64,000 bases of DNA from Pelotomaculum schinkii (lineage in GTDB: Bacteria > Bacillota > Desulfotomaculia > Desulfotomaculales > Pelotomaculaceae): assembly GCF_004369205.1 (NCBI RefSeq), contig NZ_QFGA01000001.1:124001-188000 (forward strand), given 5' to 3'. Numbering within the stretch: position 1 is the first letter of the stretch; each line of letters begins with the position of its first letter. The position numbers were made by a program, and so were the translations under genes. The notes under the pieces are model-generated. The model saw only the letters and a list, made by a program, of their open reading frames with translations. It did not search any database and had not been told where the DNA came from. This document shows, piece after piece, positions 35,990 to 44,640 of this stretch.

Positions 35990-37207
35990 ATGACACAAAA
36001 CTTTGCCTACAAAGCCCGCAACCCGGCCGGCAAACTGGTCACCGGTAAGATCGAGGCCGAAAACCGCAGCAAAGCCATCACCCAGCTCAGGGACCGCAGG
36101 TTTTTTGTTGTGGAGCTTAAAGAAGCCCCTCTCGCCGGGACCAGCATTAAGCTGGACAAGCTCTTTCAGAAAAAAGTCGGCAGCAGGGACCTGGCTGTAA
36201 TGTGCCGGCAGTTTGCCACCATGGTGCAGGCGGGAGTCCCTCTCCTGCAGACAATAAGCATTATCAGCCAGCAGTGCGATAACAAGACGCTGCAGGACAC
36301 GATGAAAAAGGTCGGCGGCAACCTGGCAGGCGGCATGTCTCTGACCGAGTCGATGAAACCCTATCCCCGGGTGTTCCCCGGTATCTTTACCAGCATGGTC
36401 GAGGCCGGGGAAGTCGGCGGCGACCTGGAACACGTGCTGGAGAGGCTGGCTGTAAACTTTGAAAAAGAGCACGACATCAGGGAGAAGGTCAAGTCGGCCA
36501 TGACCTACCCGACAGTGGTGCTGGTAGTGGCGGTGCTGTCGGTAGTGGCCCTTTTGATCTTCGTGTTGCCCAGCATGACCAAAATGCTGATAGACATGAA
36601 GGCGCCCCTGCCCGTTACTACTAAAATAATTATGGGTGTCAGCGGTTTTCTAAAAAACTACTGGTTCATTGCTCTGACTTTGGTGGTTGCTTTGGCTTTC
36701 GGCTACAAGACCGGTGTTAAGACCGGGCGGGGCAAGAAAATGAAAGACGCGGTTGTCCTGAAACTTCCGGTAATGGGCCCCATGGTCCAAAGAATCATTA
36801 TCTCCCGTTTTTGCCGCTCGTTGAGCACCCTGTTGAAAAGCGGCGTGCCGGTCCTGCAGTCGCTGGAAGTGGTCAAAAACATCGTGGACAACCACTCGGT
36901 GAATATGGGCCTCAAGGAGGCTGAAAGAAGCATCAAAGAGGGCCAGAGTTTTGCCGAGCCGCTCATGAAGAGCCGGGTATTTCCTCCGATGGTCAGCACG
37001 ATGATATCGATTGGGGAGGAAACAGGGTCGGTCGACACCCTGCTGGAAAAGGTAGCCGACTTTTACGAAAAAGAAGTGGACGCTATGGTCTCCCGCCTGT
37101 CCTCCATGATCGAGCCGATTTTGCTGTTGGGGATGGGTGTGGTGGTCGGGTTCATTTTGATCTCGATTATGGTGCCGATGTTTACTGTAATGGACAGTGT
37201 GAAATAG
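35990..37207 (+). CDS. pilC: Type IV pilus inner-membrane platform protein PilC
   Basis: 405 residues with two T2SSF domains (about 70-195 and 270-395) and three to four membrane segments. FCRSLSTLLKSGVPVLQSLEVV and MISIGEETGSVDTLLEKVADFYEKEVD are the family signatures, echoed as [19 protein letters not shown] and MVEAGEVGGDLEHVLERLA in the first half. PilC links the PilB motor to the pilus base. The upstream leader carries the cyclic di-GMP riboswitch; the ribosome site is GGTGGAG. Confidence 0.96.
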   Translation: MTQNFAYKARNPAGKLVTGKIEAENRSKAITQLRDRRFFVVELKEAPLAGTSIKLDKLFQKKVGSRDLAVMCRQFATMVQAGVPLLQTISIISQQCDNKTLQDTMKKVGGNLAGGMSLTESMKPYPRVFPGIFTSMVEAGEVGGDLEHVLERLAVNFEKEHDIREKVKSAMTYPTVVLVVAVLSVVALLIFVLPSMTKMLIDMKAPLPVTTKIIMGVSGFLKNYWFIALTLVVALAFGYKTGVKTGRGKKMKDAVVLKLPVMGPMVQRIIISRFCRSLSTLLKSGVPVLQSLEVVKNIVDNHSVNMGLKEAERSIKEGQSFAEPLMKSRVFPPMVSTMISIGEETGSVDTLLEKVADFYEKEVDAMVSRLSSMIEPILLLGMGVVVGFILISIMVPMFTVMDSVK

Positions 37208-37275
37208 TTTTCGGCCGGCGTGGCTGGCCTGGTCATCAATGGAAATCATGAGAATTCATGATTTGGAGGTGGTTA

Positions 37276-37386
37276 ATGAAACAAAGACGAACGTCGCTTC
37301 GCCCAATGCGGATGAAAAGAGTTTTGATTATTGCCGGCATAATGGCGACTATCGCTAGAATCCAAGTAAACGGTCTGCAAGGTTAA
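37276..37386 (+). CDS. Possible 36-residue small protein
   Basis: ATG with a strong GGAGGTGG upstream opens a 36-codon frame with a basic N-terminus followed by a short hydrophobic stretch (RVLIIAGIMATIARI). It sits between pilC and the pilin gene. The ribosome site is the main support. It could be a small membrane peptide, a leader peptide or a decayed pilin start. No family is recognised. Confidence 0.4.
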   Translation: MKQRRTSLRPMRMKRVLIIAGIMATIARIQVNGLQG

Positions 37387-37442
37387 GAAAGCAGTTGCAA
37401 CTAGGGACTACATAACAATTATATTAAAAGGAAGTGAAGTAA

Positions 37443-37898
37443 ATGAAAATAGCAAGAAACGAACGAGGTTTTACCCTGATTGAACTGATGGTGGTGCTGA
37501 TTATCATCGGTATCCTGGCAGCCATCGCTATTCCCGTAATGAGCAAGCAAAGCGATAAGGCCAAAAACAAGAGGGCAGTTGCTGAATTAAAGAGCATGAA
37601 AACAATATTAGACATTTACATTAGTGACCCAATAGTGAACGAAGATGGAACATCTCCAGCAGATGCCGCTGAAGCCAAAACAGTGCTGACTGACAATGGT
37701 TTTACAACTTTTAATGATGCTTGGGGTACTCCTTACAAATATTTAAAAGTTGGTACTAGTGGTTATCTTTTGTATTCCTGTGGTTCTGACAAGGATGATG
37801 CTTCAGGCTCCGATAGTGACAATATTACTGTTAAAAATGATGCAAATCCTGAGGAGGGTGTTGCGCCACCTACAACCGTAGGAAGTTCTATCGAATAA
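37443..37898 (+). CDS. Type IV pilin (GspG-like major pilin)
   Basis: 151 residues. The short leader MKIARNERG is followed by the class III signal FTLIELMVVLIIIGILAAIAIP, with cleavage after Gly9 and Glu5 of the mature protein present. DAWGTPYKYLKVG and a late CGSDKDD(A)SGSDSDN segment resemble the GspG/major pseudopilin calcium site. The acidic C-terminal tail is unusual. It is the first of a run of pilin genes behind PilC and is the best candidate for the main pilus subunit. Confidence 0.92.
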   Translation: MKIARNERGFTLIELMVVLIIIGILAAIAIPVMSKQSDKAKNKRAVAELKSMKTILDIYISDPIVNEDGTSPADAAEAKTVLTDNGFTTFNDAWGTPYKYLKVGTSGYLLYSCGSDKDDASGSDSDNITVKNDANPEEGVAPPTTVGSSIE

Positions 37899-38049
37899 CT
37901 ATGGATTAAAGTTCTATTATTTATTTTGATTAGGATGCAAATTAAGGCAGGGTTAAGTATAATACCTTACAAATAATTTTATTGAATTCATATAGGATTA
38001 TAAGTCCTGACAATTAAGAGAATCATGTTAATAACAACTTATTTAAGAG

Positions 38050-38553
38050 ATGAGTATGTCCCCTATTGAAAAGCAAACACCTATGGTTCAAAATAATCTT
38101 GGCTTTACCATCATTGAGATGGTTGTAGCAATGCTAATCATCAGCATTGCTGTTGCTTTCACTGTGCCCAATTTCAAGAAAATTATTGGTGCTTATCAAC
38201 TCGACATCTCTGCCAGGGAAATGGCTTCAGATATTCGCGACCTGCAACAGAAAATAGTAAAGACTCAGAATACTAATTATAAAGTGATATGGAACATAGA
38301 AACTGAAACTTACTTGCTTAGTGACGGTGTAATAGCCTACAAAACTATAAAACTCCCATCCGGCGTAGATTTGTTCCAATCTCCTGTAAACCAGAATAAT
38401 AATAATATCCCTGAAATGCTTTTTGCTGCAAGCGGCAGACCTGCTAATGGTTTTGGCGGGACTGTAAGACTTGTGGACAATAATACCGGGAAAAATAAGT
38501 ACGTTTTCATAGATACACTTGGGCGGGTGAGGGTCAGTGATACGAATTATTAA
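38050..38553 (+). CDS. Minor pilin, GspH/FimT-like
   Basis: 167 residues. The prepilin signal is NNLGFTIIEMVVAMLIISIAVAFTVP, preceded by a 17-residue leader with cleavage after Gly. The C-terminal domain (SGRPANGFGGTVRLVDNNTGKNKYVFIDTLGRVRV) is the GspH/FimT fold. It overlaps the next gene by 17 bases. Minor pilins of this type prime pilus assembly at the tip. Confidence 0.85.
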   Translation: MSMSPIEKQTPMVQNNLGFTIIEMVVAMLIISIAVAFTVPNFKKIIGAYQLDISAREMASDIRDLQQKIVKTQNTNYKVIWNIETETYLLSDGVIAYKTIKLPSGVDLFQSPVNQNNNNIPEMLFAASGRPANGFGGTVRLVDNNTGKNKYVFIDTLGRVRVSDTNY

Positions 38554-38995
38554 TTTTGAAGGGCCCCTATCCCGGGAAAAAAAGTATAAATTTATTAACA
38601 ATGAACAGGGTCTGACCCTGCTTGAAGTGTTGGTGGCCCTTCTGCTCCTGTCAATGGTGCTTGTCACCATGCTGAACAGTTTTGTCCTGGCCAGCCGCCA
38701 GAACAGCGACACTTACCGCTACAACGAAGCCCTCTCACTGGCCCAGAGCAAAATTGAGGAAATTAAAAAAAAGAATTTTAATGACGTGACCAGCGTAGCT
38801 ATCACTGATTTTGCGACTGAAAGCGACTATGCCCAATTTCAGGGACTTAGCTACAAGGTAACTGTTGCGCCAAACTATATTACGGTAAACGACACCTCCA
38901 TATTAAATTCGAAAACGATTACTGTTACTGTTTATTACGATGACGAGGGGGCAGCCAAACAGTTGGACCTGACGACGGAGGTCGCAAGGCGGTGA
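38537..38995 (+). CDS. Minor pilin, PilV/GspI-like
   Basis: 152 residues. The prepilin signal NNEQGLTLLEVLVALLLLSMVLVTML has Leu instead of the usual Phe at +1 and Glu at +5. The leader before the cleavage site is long (about 25 residues), so an internal start is possible, but the GTG at 38537 keeps the overlap with the upstream gene. AQSKIEEIKKKNF is typical of PilV/GspI. Confidence 0.85.
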   Translation: MIRIINFEGPLSREKKYKFINNEQGLTLLEVLVALLLLSMVLVTMLNSFVLASRQNSDTYRYNEALSLAQSKIEEIKKKNFNDVTSVAITDFATESDYAQFQGLSYKVTVAPNYITVNDTSILNSKTITVTVYYDDEGAAKQLDLTTEVARR

Positions 38996-39531
38996 AGATA
39001 CCGGTCAGCCTGCAGGACGAGCGGGGGTTTACTTTTATTGAGTTGATGCTTGCGCTGGTACTGATGAGCATCCTTTTTCTTGGCGTATGGGGGATTTTTG
39101 CGAACGGTTATACCTTTTGGCGTCAGGCGGAGTACAAGGTCGACATGTACGACAGCCTGCGTTTCTCCCTTGACATGATGGGGCGGGAACTGATGTATGC
39201 CCGAAAACCGGACGGAACAACAGGTGGGGTAGTGTCGCCAAGCGACAGCCGCAATCTTTACTTTATTAATGCGGAGGGTAAAACCATCCGTTATTATCGT
39301 GATGGTTATCAGCTTATGCGAAAAGAGTACAATATCCCTCAGCCGCTGGCCAGTGACATTCAGGACATCAGTTTTACTTACTACAATGGAGCCGGGGCAC
39401 CCATAACCCCTACTTCATCAGGTTTTCCGGGAACTGTCAGGCAAGTCAAAATAACGCTGACGGCAAAAAAATATGGCAGCAATGTTAATCCTGTTGTATT
39501 GGTTCGAAAAATAAGCCTGAGGTCATTGTGA
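38992..39531 (+). CDS. Minor pilin, PilW/GspJ-like
   Basis: 179 residues, GTG start overlapping the previous stop by four bases. The signal is DERGFTFIELMLALVLMSILFLGVWG. DMMGRELMYARKPDG and ISFTYYNGAGAPI match the GspJ/PilW family of tip pseudopilins. It overlaps the next gene by one to four bases, so the minor pilins are translationally coupled. Confidence 0.85.
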   Translation: MKIPVSLQDERGFTFIELMLALVLMSILFLGVWGIFANGYTFWRQAEYKVDMYDSLRFSLDMMGRELMYARKPDGTTGGVVSPSDSRNLYFINAEGKTIRYYRDGYQLMRKEYNIPQPLASDIQDISFTYYNGAGAPITPTSSGFPGTVRQVKITLTAKKYGSNVNPVVLVRKISLRSL

Positions 39532-40853
39532 TGGAAAGGTTGAAAAATGAATCGGGCCAGGCTTTGTTCCTGGTAATGATGGTGCTCATGGTGCTGATGC
39601 TGATTGGCGCGGCAGCCTTGACCCGTACCAGCAGCAGCCATATACGCTCGTTTGAACAAAAGAAAATGGTGCAGTCCTCTTACATTGCTGAAGCTGGTGT
39701 TGAGAAAGTCCTGGCCCATATAAAAAATGACTTTGAATGGTTGAAGGCCCTGGAACCTAATAAGGCCACCAACTATGTATTTGCGGAAAATGGCGAGACA
39801 TTCCTCGACTACGCCGGGGGGCGGATTACCAGTGTTAAGGTTACCAGGACATCGACCGGGAACGACCCAACGACATTTTGCCTGGAGTCCAGGGGTGATT
39901 ACCAGGGAGCCACTCGTACCATCAAGGTCACGGGAGAGGCGCGCGACGGGATTACTTTCGCCAAAGGGATTTGGGTTAATTCGGCCACGGAATTCGGGAA
40001 TAAGGTGGAGTGTTACTGTGATATTATTGGCAAAAGCACGTTGACTTTCAAAAATAACGATATTGTCGGTGGAAACATAATCGCCGAAGGGACTGTCGAC
40101 GTGAAAAAGGGTATAACCGCCTACAGCATTATCTCAGGCCAAGACGTAATAATTGAGAGCAATCTTGAAGTAATATCGCAAATAAAAGCAGGCGGGAATA
40201 TTAGGATCGATAAAGGCTTTGTAGGTGGACAAGTCAGCGCTATAGGGGACATCATTCTCGAAAACACAGTGGATATTACCGGAGACGTATACCAGAACGG
40301 CGAACTTTACATGAATGATAAGAAACCTTCTACCGGGACGCTTCACAAAGGTGAGGCAGTGCCGTTTGAGGTGAATATTCCTTCTCTTCCGGTAATAGAC
40401 AAAAATATGTATTCTGAAAACCCTAATCAGACTATTGAATCAGGTATTCTCTCCGGTACCTATGACATCAATGGTATTACTTACGCGCCCGGGGATCTCG
40501 ATATATCCGGCAATTACTCCGGGAGAGGGGTGATCGTGGTACAAGGCAAGGTGACCATTAGCGGCGACCTGATCCGGGCGAACGAAGATTCATGCCTGGT
40601 CATTATTGCGCTGGGCCAGGTTGATGGGGTGGGCATAAGTTCAAATAATAAAACGACCTACGCGCATCTTTTTTCTCCCTACCTGATTGATCTCAATACA
40701 GAGCTTTTCTACGGAAGTATTATCTGCGATAGTGTTAAGCTTGGAAACAAGACGGTGGTGAGATACGATAACGATCTGTATCGGAACCAACCGGACGGGC
40801 TGGCAGCTGCTGTGAAAGTGAAATCCTGGAAGGAAGCCAACCCGGTGTTTTAA
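39531..40853 (+). CDS. PilX-like protein with C-terminal beta-solenoid
   Basis: 440 residues. After NESGQALFLVMMVLMVLMLIGAAAL (a PilX-type N-terminal helix with no standard G-F cleavage site), AEAGVEKVLAHIKND is typical of PilX/PulK-like proteins. The long C-terminal part (about 140-400) is built from short repeats such as GGNIIAEGTVDVKKG, GNIRIDKGFVGGQVSAIGDI and LDISGNYSGRGVIVVQGKVTISGDL, the look of a bactofilin-like beta-solenoid. GTG 39528 is an alternative start. The role is unknown; a tip or base structure is possible. Confidence 0.8.
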   Translation: MERLKNESGQALFLVMMVLMVLMLIGAAALTRTSSSHIRSFEQKKMVQSSYIAEAGVEKVLAHIKNDFEWLKALEPNKATNYVFAENGETFLDYAGGRITSVKVTRTSTGNDPTTFCLESRGDYQGATRTIKVTGEARDGITFAKGIWVNSATEFGNKVECYCDIIGKSTLTFKNNDIVGGNIIAEGTVDVKKGITAYSIISGQDVIIESNLEVISQIKAGGNIRIDKGFVGGQVSAIGDIILENTVDITGDVYQNGELYMNDKKPSTGTLHKGEAVPFEVNIPSLPVIDKNMYSENPNQTIESGILSGTYDINGITYAPGDLDISGNYSGRGVIVVQGKVTISGDLIRANEDSCLVIIALGQVDGVGISSNNKTTYAHLFSPYLIDLNTELFYGSIICDSVKLGNKTVVRYDNDLYRNQPDGLAAAVKVKSWKEANPVF

Positions 40854-40878
40854 TCTACATTCTTGAAGGGTGTTCGGT

Positions 40879-42051
40879 ATGAACGGCATAAAAAATAAAG
40901 GGGCTAAAGACGGAGGGACCTCCGCGAAGACCACAGGCAGTAAAGGAAAAAGCAAGTCGAGCCTGAAGGGCCTTCTACGAAAATATGCCCCGAAAAAAAA
41001 CCAGTTTGCCGCTGTTGATATCGGCGCCAGCGAAATCAAGTTGGTGGAAATCAGCACCGCTGACGGTAGCCCTGTAGTTACGGCTTTCGGGAAATTACCC
41101 ACCCCTCCGGATACTCTGGACGACCTGGCTGACGAGGAGGTGCTCGTCAACGCCCTGAACGAGCTGGTCCTGACATCAGGCTTGCAGTTGAGAGAAGTCA
41201 TAACCACCATCAGCGGAGACAAGGTTGTGACCAGGCATATCAAGTTGCCGGTAATGCCTGACAAGGAACTGGAAACCGCCGTACGCTTTGAGGTCGAGAA
41301 ATTGATCCCTGTCCCTGCTGATGAGCTTACAATCAGGCATCTTAAGCTGGGCGTGACGGGGGTAAACGGGCAGAAAACCTTGCACCTCCTGGCAGCTGCC
41401 GTACCAACCTCCTACATATATGATTTTTACAGAGTTTTTGCCAGGGCCGACCTGACCGTGGCGGCCATCGACCTCCAGGTCCTCAGCTTGTGGAGAGTAT
41501 TCTGCGGGCTAAAACCAGGCTCCGGTAGCAAGGGTACCTTGGGCGTCATGGACATCGGCGCGTCGTCCACCCAATTCCTGGTGGTGCGTGACGGCTTGCT
41601 TGAATTCACCAGGACACTTCCGGTAGGCGGTAATTTGCTCACGCAATCCCTGGCGGAATACTACGGTTACGAGCTCGGACAGGCCTCGCAGATGAAAGAG
41701 GAAAGGGGCAGGCTGCTCAGCTCCGAGGAAGCCGCCGCGACCTCGGAGGAAGCTATGCAGATGGACTTTTCCCTGCGGGACGGGCTGTCGGAACTGGTAC
41801 GCGAAATCCGGCGCTCCATCGACTTCTACGCCTCTCAGGAGGGCGCCGCGCCAATTGAAAGGTTCGTGCTCAGCGGCGGCGCCGTTAAATTGGCCGGTTT
41901 CCGCGAATTTATGGCCGATGCGATGGAGGTTCCGGTAGAATTCGGGGATCCCGGACTATCCGGCCAGCCGGTTGACGAGACCTCGCCGGAGGCTTTCGAC
42001 CAGGCTTACGCGGTAGCGCTGGGTTCTGCGCTGCGAGAGGTGGTTGAGTAA
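40879..42051 (+). CDS. pilM: Type IV pilus assembly protein PilM
   Basis: About 390 residues (GTG 40870 is an alternative start). Actin-like ATPase fold: VDIGASEIKLVEIS, GVMDIGASSTQFLVV and LSGGAVKLAGF are the nucleotide-binding blocks. About 35 residues of Lys/Gly/Ser-rich N-terminal extension come before the first block. PilM forms the cytoplasmic ring that binds PilN. The stop overlaps the pilN start (TAATG). Confidence 0.92.
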   Translation: MNGIKNKGAKDGGTSAKTTGSKGKSKSSLKGLLRKYAPKKNQFAAVDIGASEIKLVEISTADGSPVVTAFGKLPTPPDTLDDLADEEVLVNALNELVLTSGLQLREVITTISGDKVVTRHIKLPVMPDKELETAVRFEVEKLIPVPADELTIRHLKLGVTGVNGQKTLHLLAAAVPTSYIYDFYRVFARADLTVAAIDLQVLSLWRVFCGLKPGSGSKGTLGVMDIGASSTQFLVVRDGLLEFTRTLPVGGNLLTQSLAEYYGYELGQASQMKEERGRLLSSEEAAATSEEAMQMDFSLRDGLSELVREIRRSIDFYASQEGAAPIERFVLSGGAVKLAGFREFMADAMEVPVEFGDPGLSGQPVDETSPEAFDQAYAVALGSALREVVE

Positions 42052-42716
42052 TGTACAAGATCAACCTTCTACCCGCTGAACTGCAGAGAGATTTAAGTAT
42101 CGATGTTAAAGGACTGGTCAGGCGGGTTACCGTTACCATCATGGTGATACTGCTTCTATTTGGCTACGGCGCCTTTCTATTCATGGGTTACCTGACCCAA
42201 AAGGAAATAAGCGATACGGAAAGATACCTCAGCCAGATCTCGGCTACTGTAAAAAAGGTCGAGGGGATCAAGAACGAGGAGAGCACGAGAGTATTTAAGG
42301 AACTGCTCAACGCCAGGCAGTCCCGGTTTCCGCTGCTGGAAGATATTAGCTACAATATGCCGGTCGACCTGTGGCTGGGGAATGTAGATATATCTTATGT
42401 GGCGCCAAAGAACGCCGGCAAGGATGGGCAACCCGGCCAGCCGTCCGGTAACGAATCAAGCGGCTACGCGCAGGGACAACCGGTCACGGCAACCCAGTCT
42501 GCCACCGAGAAAAATGGAGTTGATTCACTCCCGCTGCCCAATACACTGATCATTGTGGGCTATGCACGCTCCGTCCCATCCATCGGCTTCTTTATGAATA
42601 ACCTTTACCGCATGCCTTACTTTTCAAATGTCTTTCTCAACGAGTTGCAATGGGATGAAAAAGAAGAGTGTTTCAAATTCAAGCTGACTGCGGAACTGAA
42701 GGAGGGTGGACGCTAG
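42051..42716 (+). CDS. pilN: Type IV pilus assembly protein PilN
   Basis: 221 residues. The N-terminal YKINLLPAEL is the PilM-binding INLLP motif; a membrane helix covers about 27-46; a coiled-coil stretch and an extracytoplasmic domain follow. A Gly/Ser/Gln-rich insertion at about 120-160 is longer than usual. With PilM and PilO it forms the alignment complex. Confidence 0.9.
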   Translation: MYKINLLPAELQRDLSIDVKGLVRRVTVTIMVILLLFGYGAFLFMGYLTQKEISDTERYLSQISATVKKVEGIKNEESTRVFKELLNARQSRFPLLEDISYNMPVDLWLGNVDISYVAPKNAGKDGQPGQPSGNESSGYAQGQPVTATQSATEKNGVDSLPLPNTLIIVGYARSVPSIGFFMNNLYRMPYFSNVFLNELQWDEKEECFKFKLTAELKEGGR

Positions 42717-43591
42717 TGTGGCAGAAGCTTCAACCCCGTGAAAAAATTCTTCTAGCCACCCTGGGAGCCTGTATTGTCATTTTTCTTTTATTTAACTTTA
42801 TATTGATTCCTCAATATGATGCCTTTTCTGAAAACAGGGACCGATTGACTGAATTAGAAACTAAGGCCAAGGTTGCCGAAAACATTTTGTCTTCCGAGAA
42901 GGCCGAGTCGGAATTGGCCGCCAAAGCAACCGAAAAGCTCAACGAGGTCAAACCATTATTCAATAACCAGATGACCGACGGTTTGGCAGTGGCGCATATC
43001 GGTCTGGAAGCCATGAGAACCAATGTCCGGATCAATTCTTTCATACCCTCTGATATCATTAACAAAGGCGCCCATCTGGAACTGCCGGTCAAGTTTGAGG
43101 TCAGCGGAGACTATCCCAATGTAGTCAGCTTTATTCAGAAAATGGAAGGCCTGCCCAACCTGTCGGACCTGAGATCGCTGAAAATACAACCGGAAAAAGA
43201 GACGACGTCGACAGCGTCTGCCGTGCAAAACTTTGTCAAGGAACAATTACCGGCCACGCCGGGCTCAGACCAGAACGGCAGGGTCACTGCGGCGTTCGAC
43301 CTGGTTATATATTCCAGCACGGCGCCGGAAGAGCGGCTCCGGCTGGAACAGGAGGCCGGATGGCTCACGGGACGGCAAAATGCCTTCCAGACGCCGGGCG
43401 GCGCATCACCTTCCCCGGACATTGAAGCGCCTGCTAAGGCGTCTGAAGCCCCTATGACCAGCGGGGAGGATTTCCTCAAGACTTTTGTGCAGCAGTTGCT
43501 GAACCAGGGCATCACCAACAGCAATAACGCCCTGCCCGGCAGCAGCGGGACCGTGGAACTTGAGACCCCGCCCGAAGGCGAAGAGAACTAA
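42716..43591 (+). CDS. pilO: Type IV pilus assembly protein PilO
   Basis: GTG start overlapping the pilN stop (TAGTG); 291 residues. Membrane helix at about 13-33, coiled coil (FSENRDRLTELETKAKVAEN), then a ferredoxin-like domain (VRINSFIPSDIINKGAHLELPVKFEVSGDYPNVVSFIQKME). The C-terminal about 90 residues are a low-complexity tail beyond the usual PilO length (about 200). No PilP or PilQ follows, as expected for a single-membrane cell. Confidence 0.9.
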   Translation: MWQKLQPREKILLATLGACIVIFLLFNFILIPQYDAFSENRDRLTELETKAKVAENILSSEKAESELAAKATEKLNEVKPLFNNQMTDGLAVAHIGLEAMRTNVRINSFIPSDIINKGAHLELPVKFEVSGDYPNVVSFIQKMEGLPNLSDLRSLKIQPEKETTSTASAVQNFVKEQLPATPGSDQNGRVTAAFDLVIYSSTAPEERLRLEQEAGWLTGRQNAFQTPGGASPSPDIEAPAKASEAPMTSGEDFLKTFVQQLLNQGITNSNNALPGSSGTVELETPPEGEEN

Positions 43592-43600
43592 TGTCAGTGC

Positions 43601-43614
43601 TGCCGCCGGCGGCA
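43601..43614. repeat. Perfect GC palindrome after pilO
   Basis: TGCCGCCGGCGGCA begins ten bases after the pilO stop. The same palindrome, two bases longer, follows tldD at 46106-46121. In both places a GGTGCGAATTC-family repeat follows. Confidence 0.6.
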
Positions 43615-43626
43615 TGGACACCTACG

Positions 43627-43841
43627 GAAGCAGGGGGACGGTTCTTTTGCTTCCTTTCCTAGAAAATAACTGTACAGATGTTCAGCCCACAGAGCGAATC
43701 CCAAAAATGCAGGCGCGAACTCATTCGCAGAGAAGATCCATTTGCCGCACAAGCCCGGCGCCGGCGCGCCGTGTGCGATTGAAATGGCACCTGCATCGCC
43801 TGATTTTTTCATGATACGCGGCGCCGCGATAGCGGTGTGTG
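43627..43841. repeat. Composite intergenic repeat, copy 2 (hairpin plus type I core)
   Basis: Aligns with 15446-15641 in the same order: GAAGCAG...TTGCTTC hairpin around GGGGACGGTTCTT (43627-43653), spacer, then a family element at 43707-43796 in reverse orientation (ATGCAGGCGCGAA to GGCACCTGCAT, with CCGGCGCCGGCGCGCC in the core), then T-rich and GGTGTGTGG. Non-coding. Confidence 0.85.
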
Positions 43842-43867
43842 GAACTATATATATACGGAGCGCGTAA

Positions 43868-43983
43868 CCCCAAAATATTGTTTTGGAATTCATACGTAGA
43901 TGAAAATGCAGTATATGTAAGGAAGATTCGTATAAACCTCTTAAACTGCTCCACAGCGTGTTTAAATCGCCCGCATTGCGCTG
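43868..43983. repeat. Decayed type II repeat copy
   Basis: GGAATTCAT, then CTCTTAAACTGCTCC and CCGCATTGCG, recall the type II copy at 30471-30570 in the same orientation, but the terminal ends are lost. Together with the composite copy it accounts for most of the 472-base gap between pilO and the next gene. Confidence 0.35.
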
Positions 43984-44063
43984 ATTTTATCCTCTTCTTG
44001 AGCGTGGCGTGCAGCCAGGAGGTAAATTGAAAATATATCATAACGAAACAGGGGGTTGTTGTT

Positions 44064-44477
44064 TTGTTTAAGTCGCTTTGGGTCACTGTGGCGCTGTGCT
44101 TGCTTTTGGCGGCGCCTGCTGTAGCCGTGACTTCGAATTACTCACTGGTGGTCAACGGAACGCAGGTCTATACCGACGTTTCGCCTGTTGTTGAAGGATC
44201 AAAAGTCCTGGTCCCCTTGCGGGCCGTCGCGGAAGCGACCGGGGCCTCGGTGCAGTATGTTGACAGCGAGCGGGAGTTGATTATCAGCAAGCCCGGACTG
44301 GAAGTGAAATTATGGGTCGACAATTACTCCGGCTTCAAAAACGGAACCCCGATTGTATTAACATCTCCGCCTAAAATAGTCAACGACAGGACATTAGTAA
44401 CGCGGGAACTGCTTACCCAGATTATGGACGTCAAGGCCCACCTGAACGTGAAAGCCAACTCCATCGAAGTTCGATAA
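44064..44477 (+). CDS. Secreted copper-amine-oxidase-N-like domain protein
   Basis: 137 residues, TTG start. Signal peptide of about 20 residues (ending PAVAV), then a single PF07833-type domain: NGTQVYTDVSPVVEGSKVLVPLRAVAEATGASVQYVDSEREL. Despite the name this domain is not an enzyme. In Firmicutes it is common in secreted cell-surface proteins and may bind wall or polymer. It lies alone between two intergenic repeats. Exact role unknown. Confidence 0.82.
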   Translation: MFKSLWVTVALCLLLAAPAVAVTSNYSLVVNGTQVYTDVSPVVEGSKVLVPLRAVAEATGASVQYVDSERELIISKPGLEVKLWVDNYSGFKNGTPIVLTSPPKIVNDRTLVTRELLTQIMDVKAHLNVKANSIEVR

Positions 44478-44640
44478 CAACCTGTTTTCTTTCCAATTAC
44501 CTGTTTAAATACTAAGTTATGACGCCGTGGAAGAATCATGTATTACGCCTTACAACCGCTTAGAAGAAAATCTTCTAACCATTCGTCCCTTTTTTATTTG
44601 AATAACATACTATAAAATTACATTGTAATTGGTAAAATAT

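Noticed and set aside
44064-44477. Copper amine oxidase enzyme
   Set aside because: Only the small N-terminal-type domain is present; there is no catalytic domain, topaquinone site or copper ligands.
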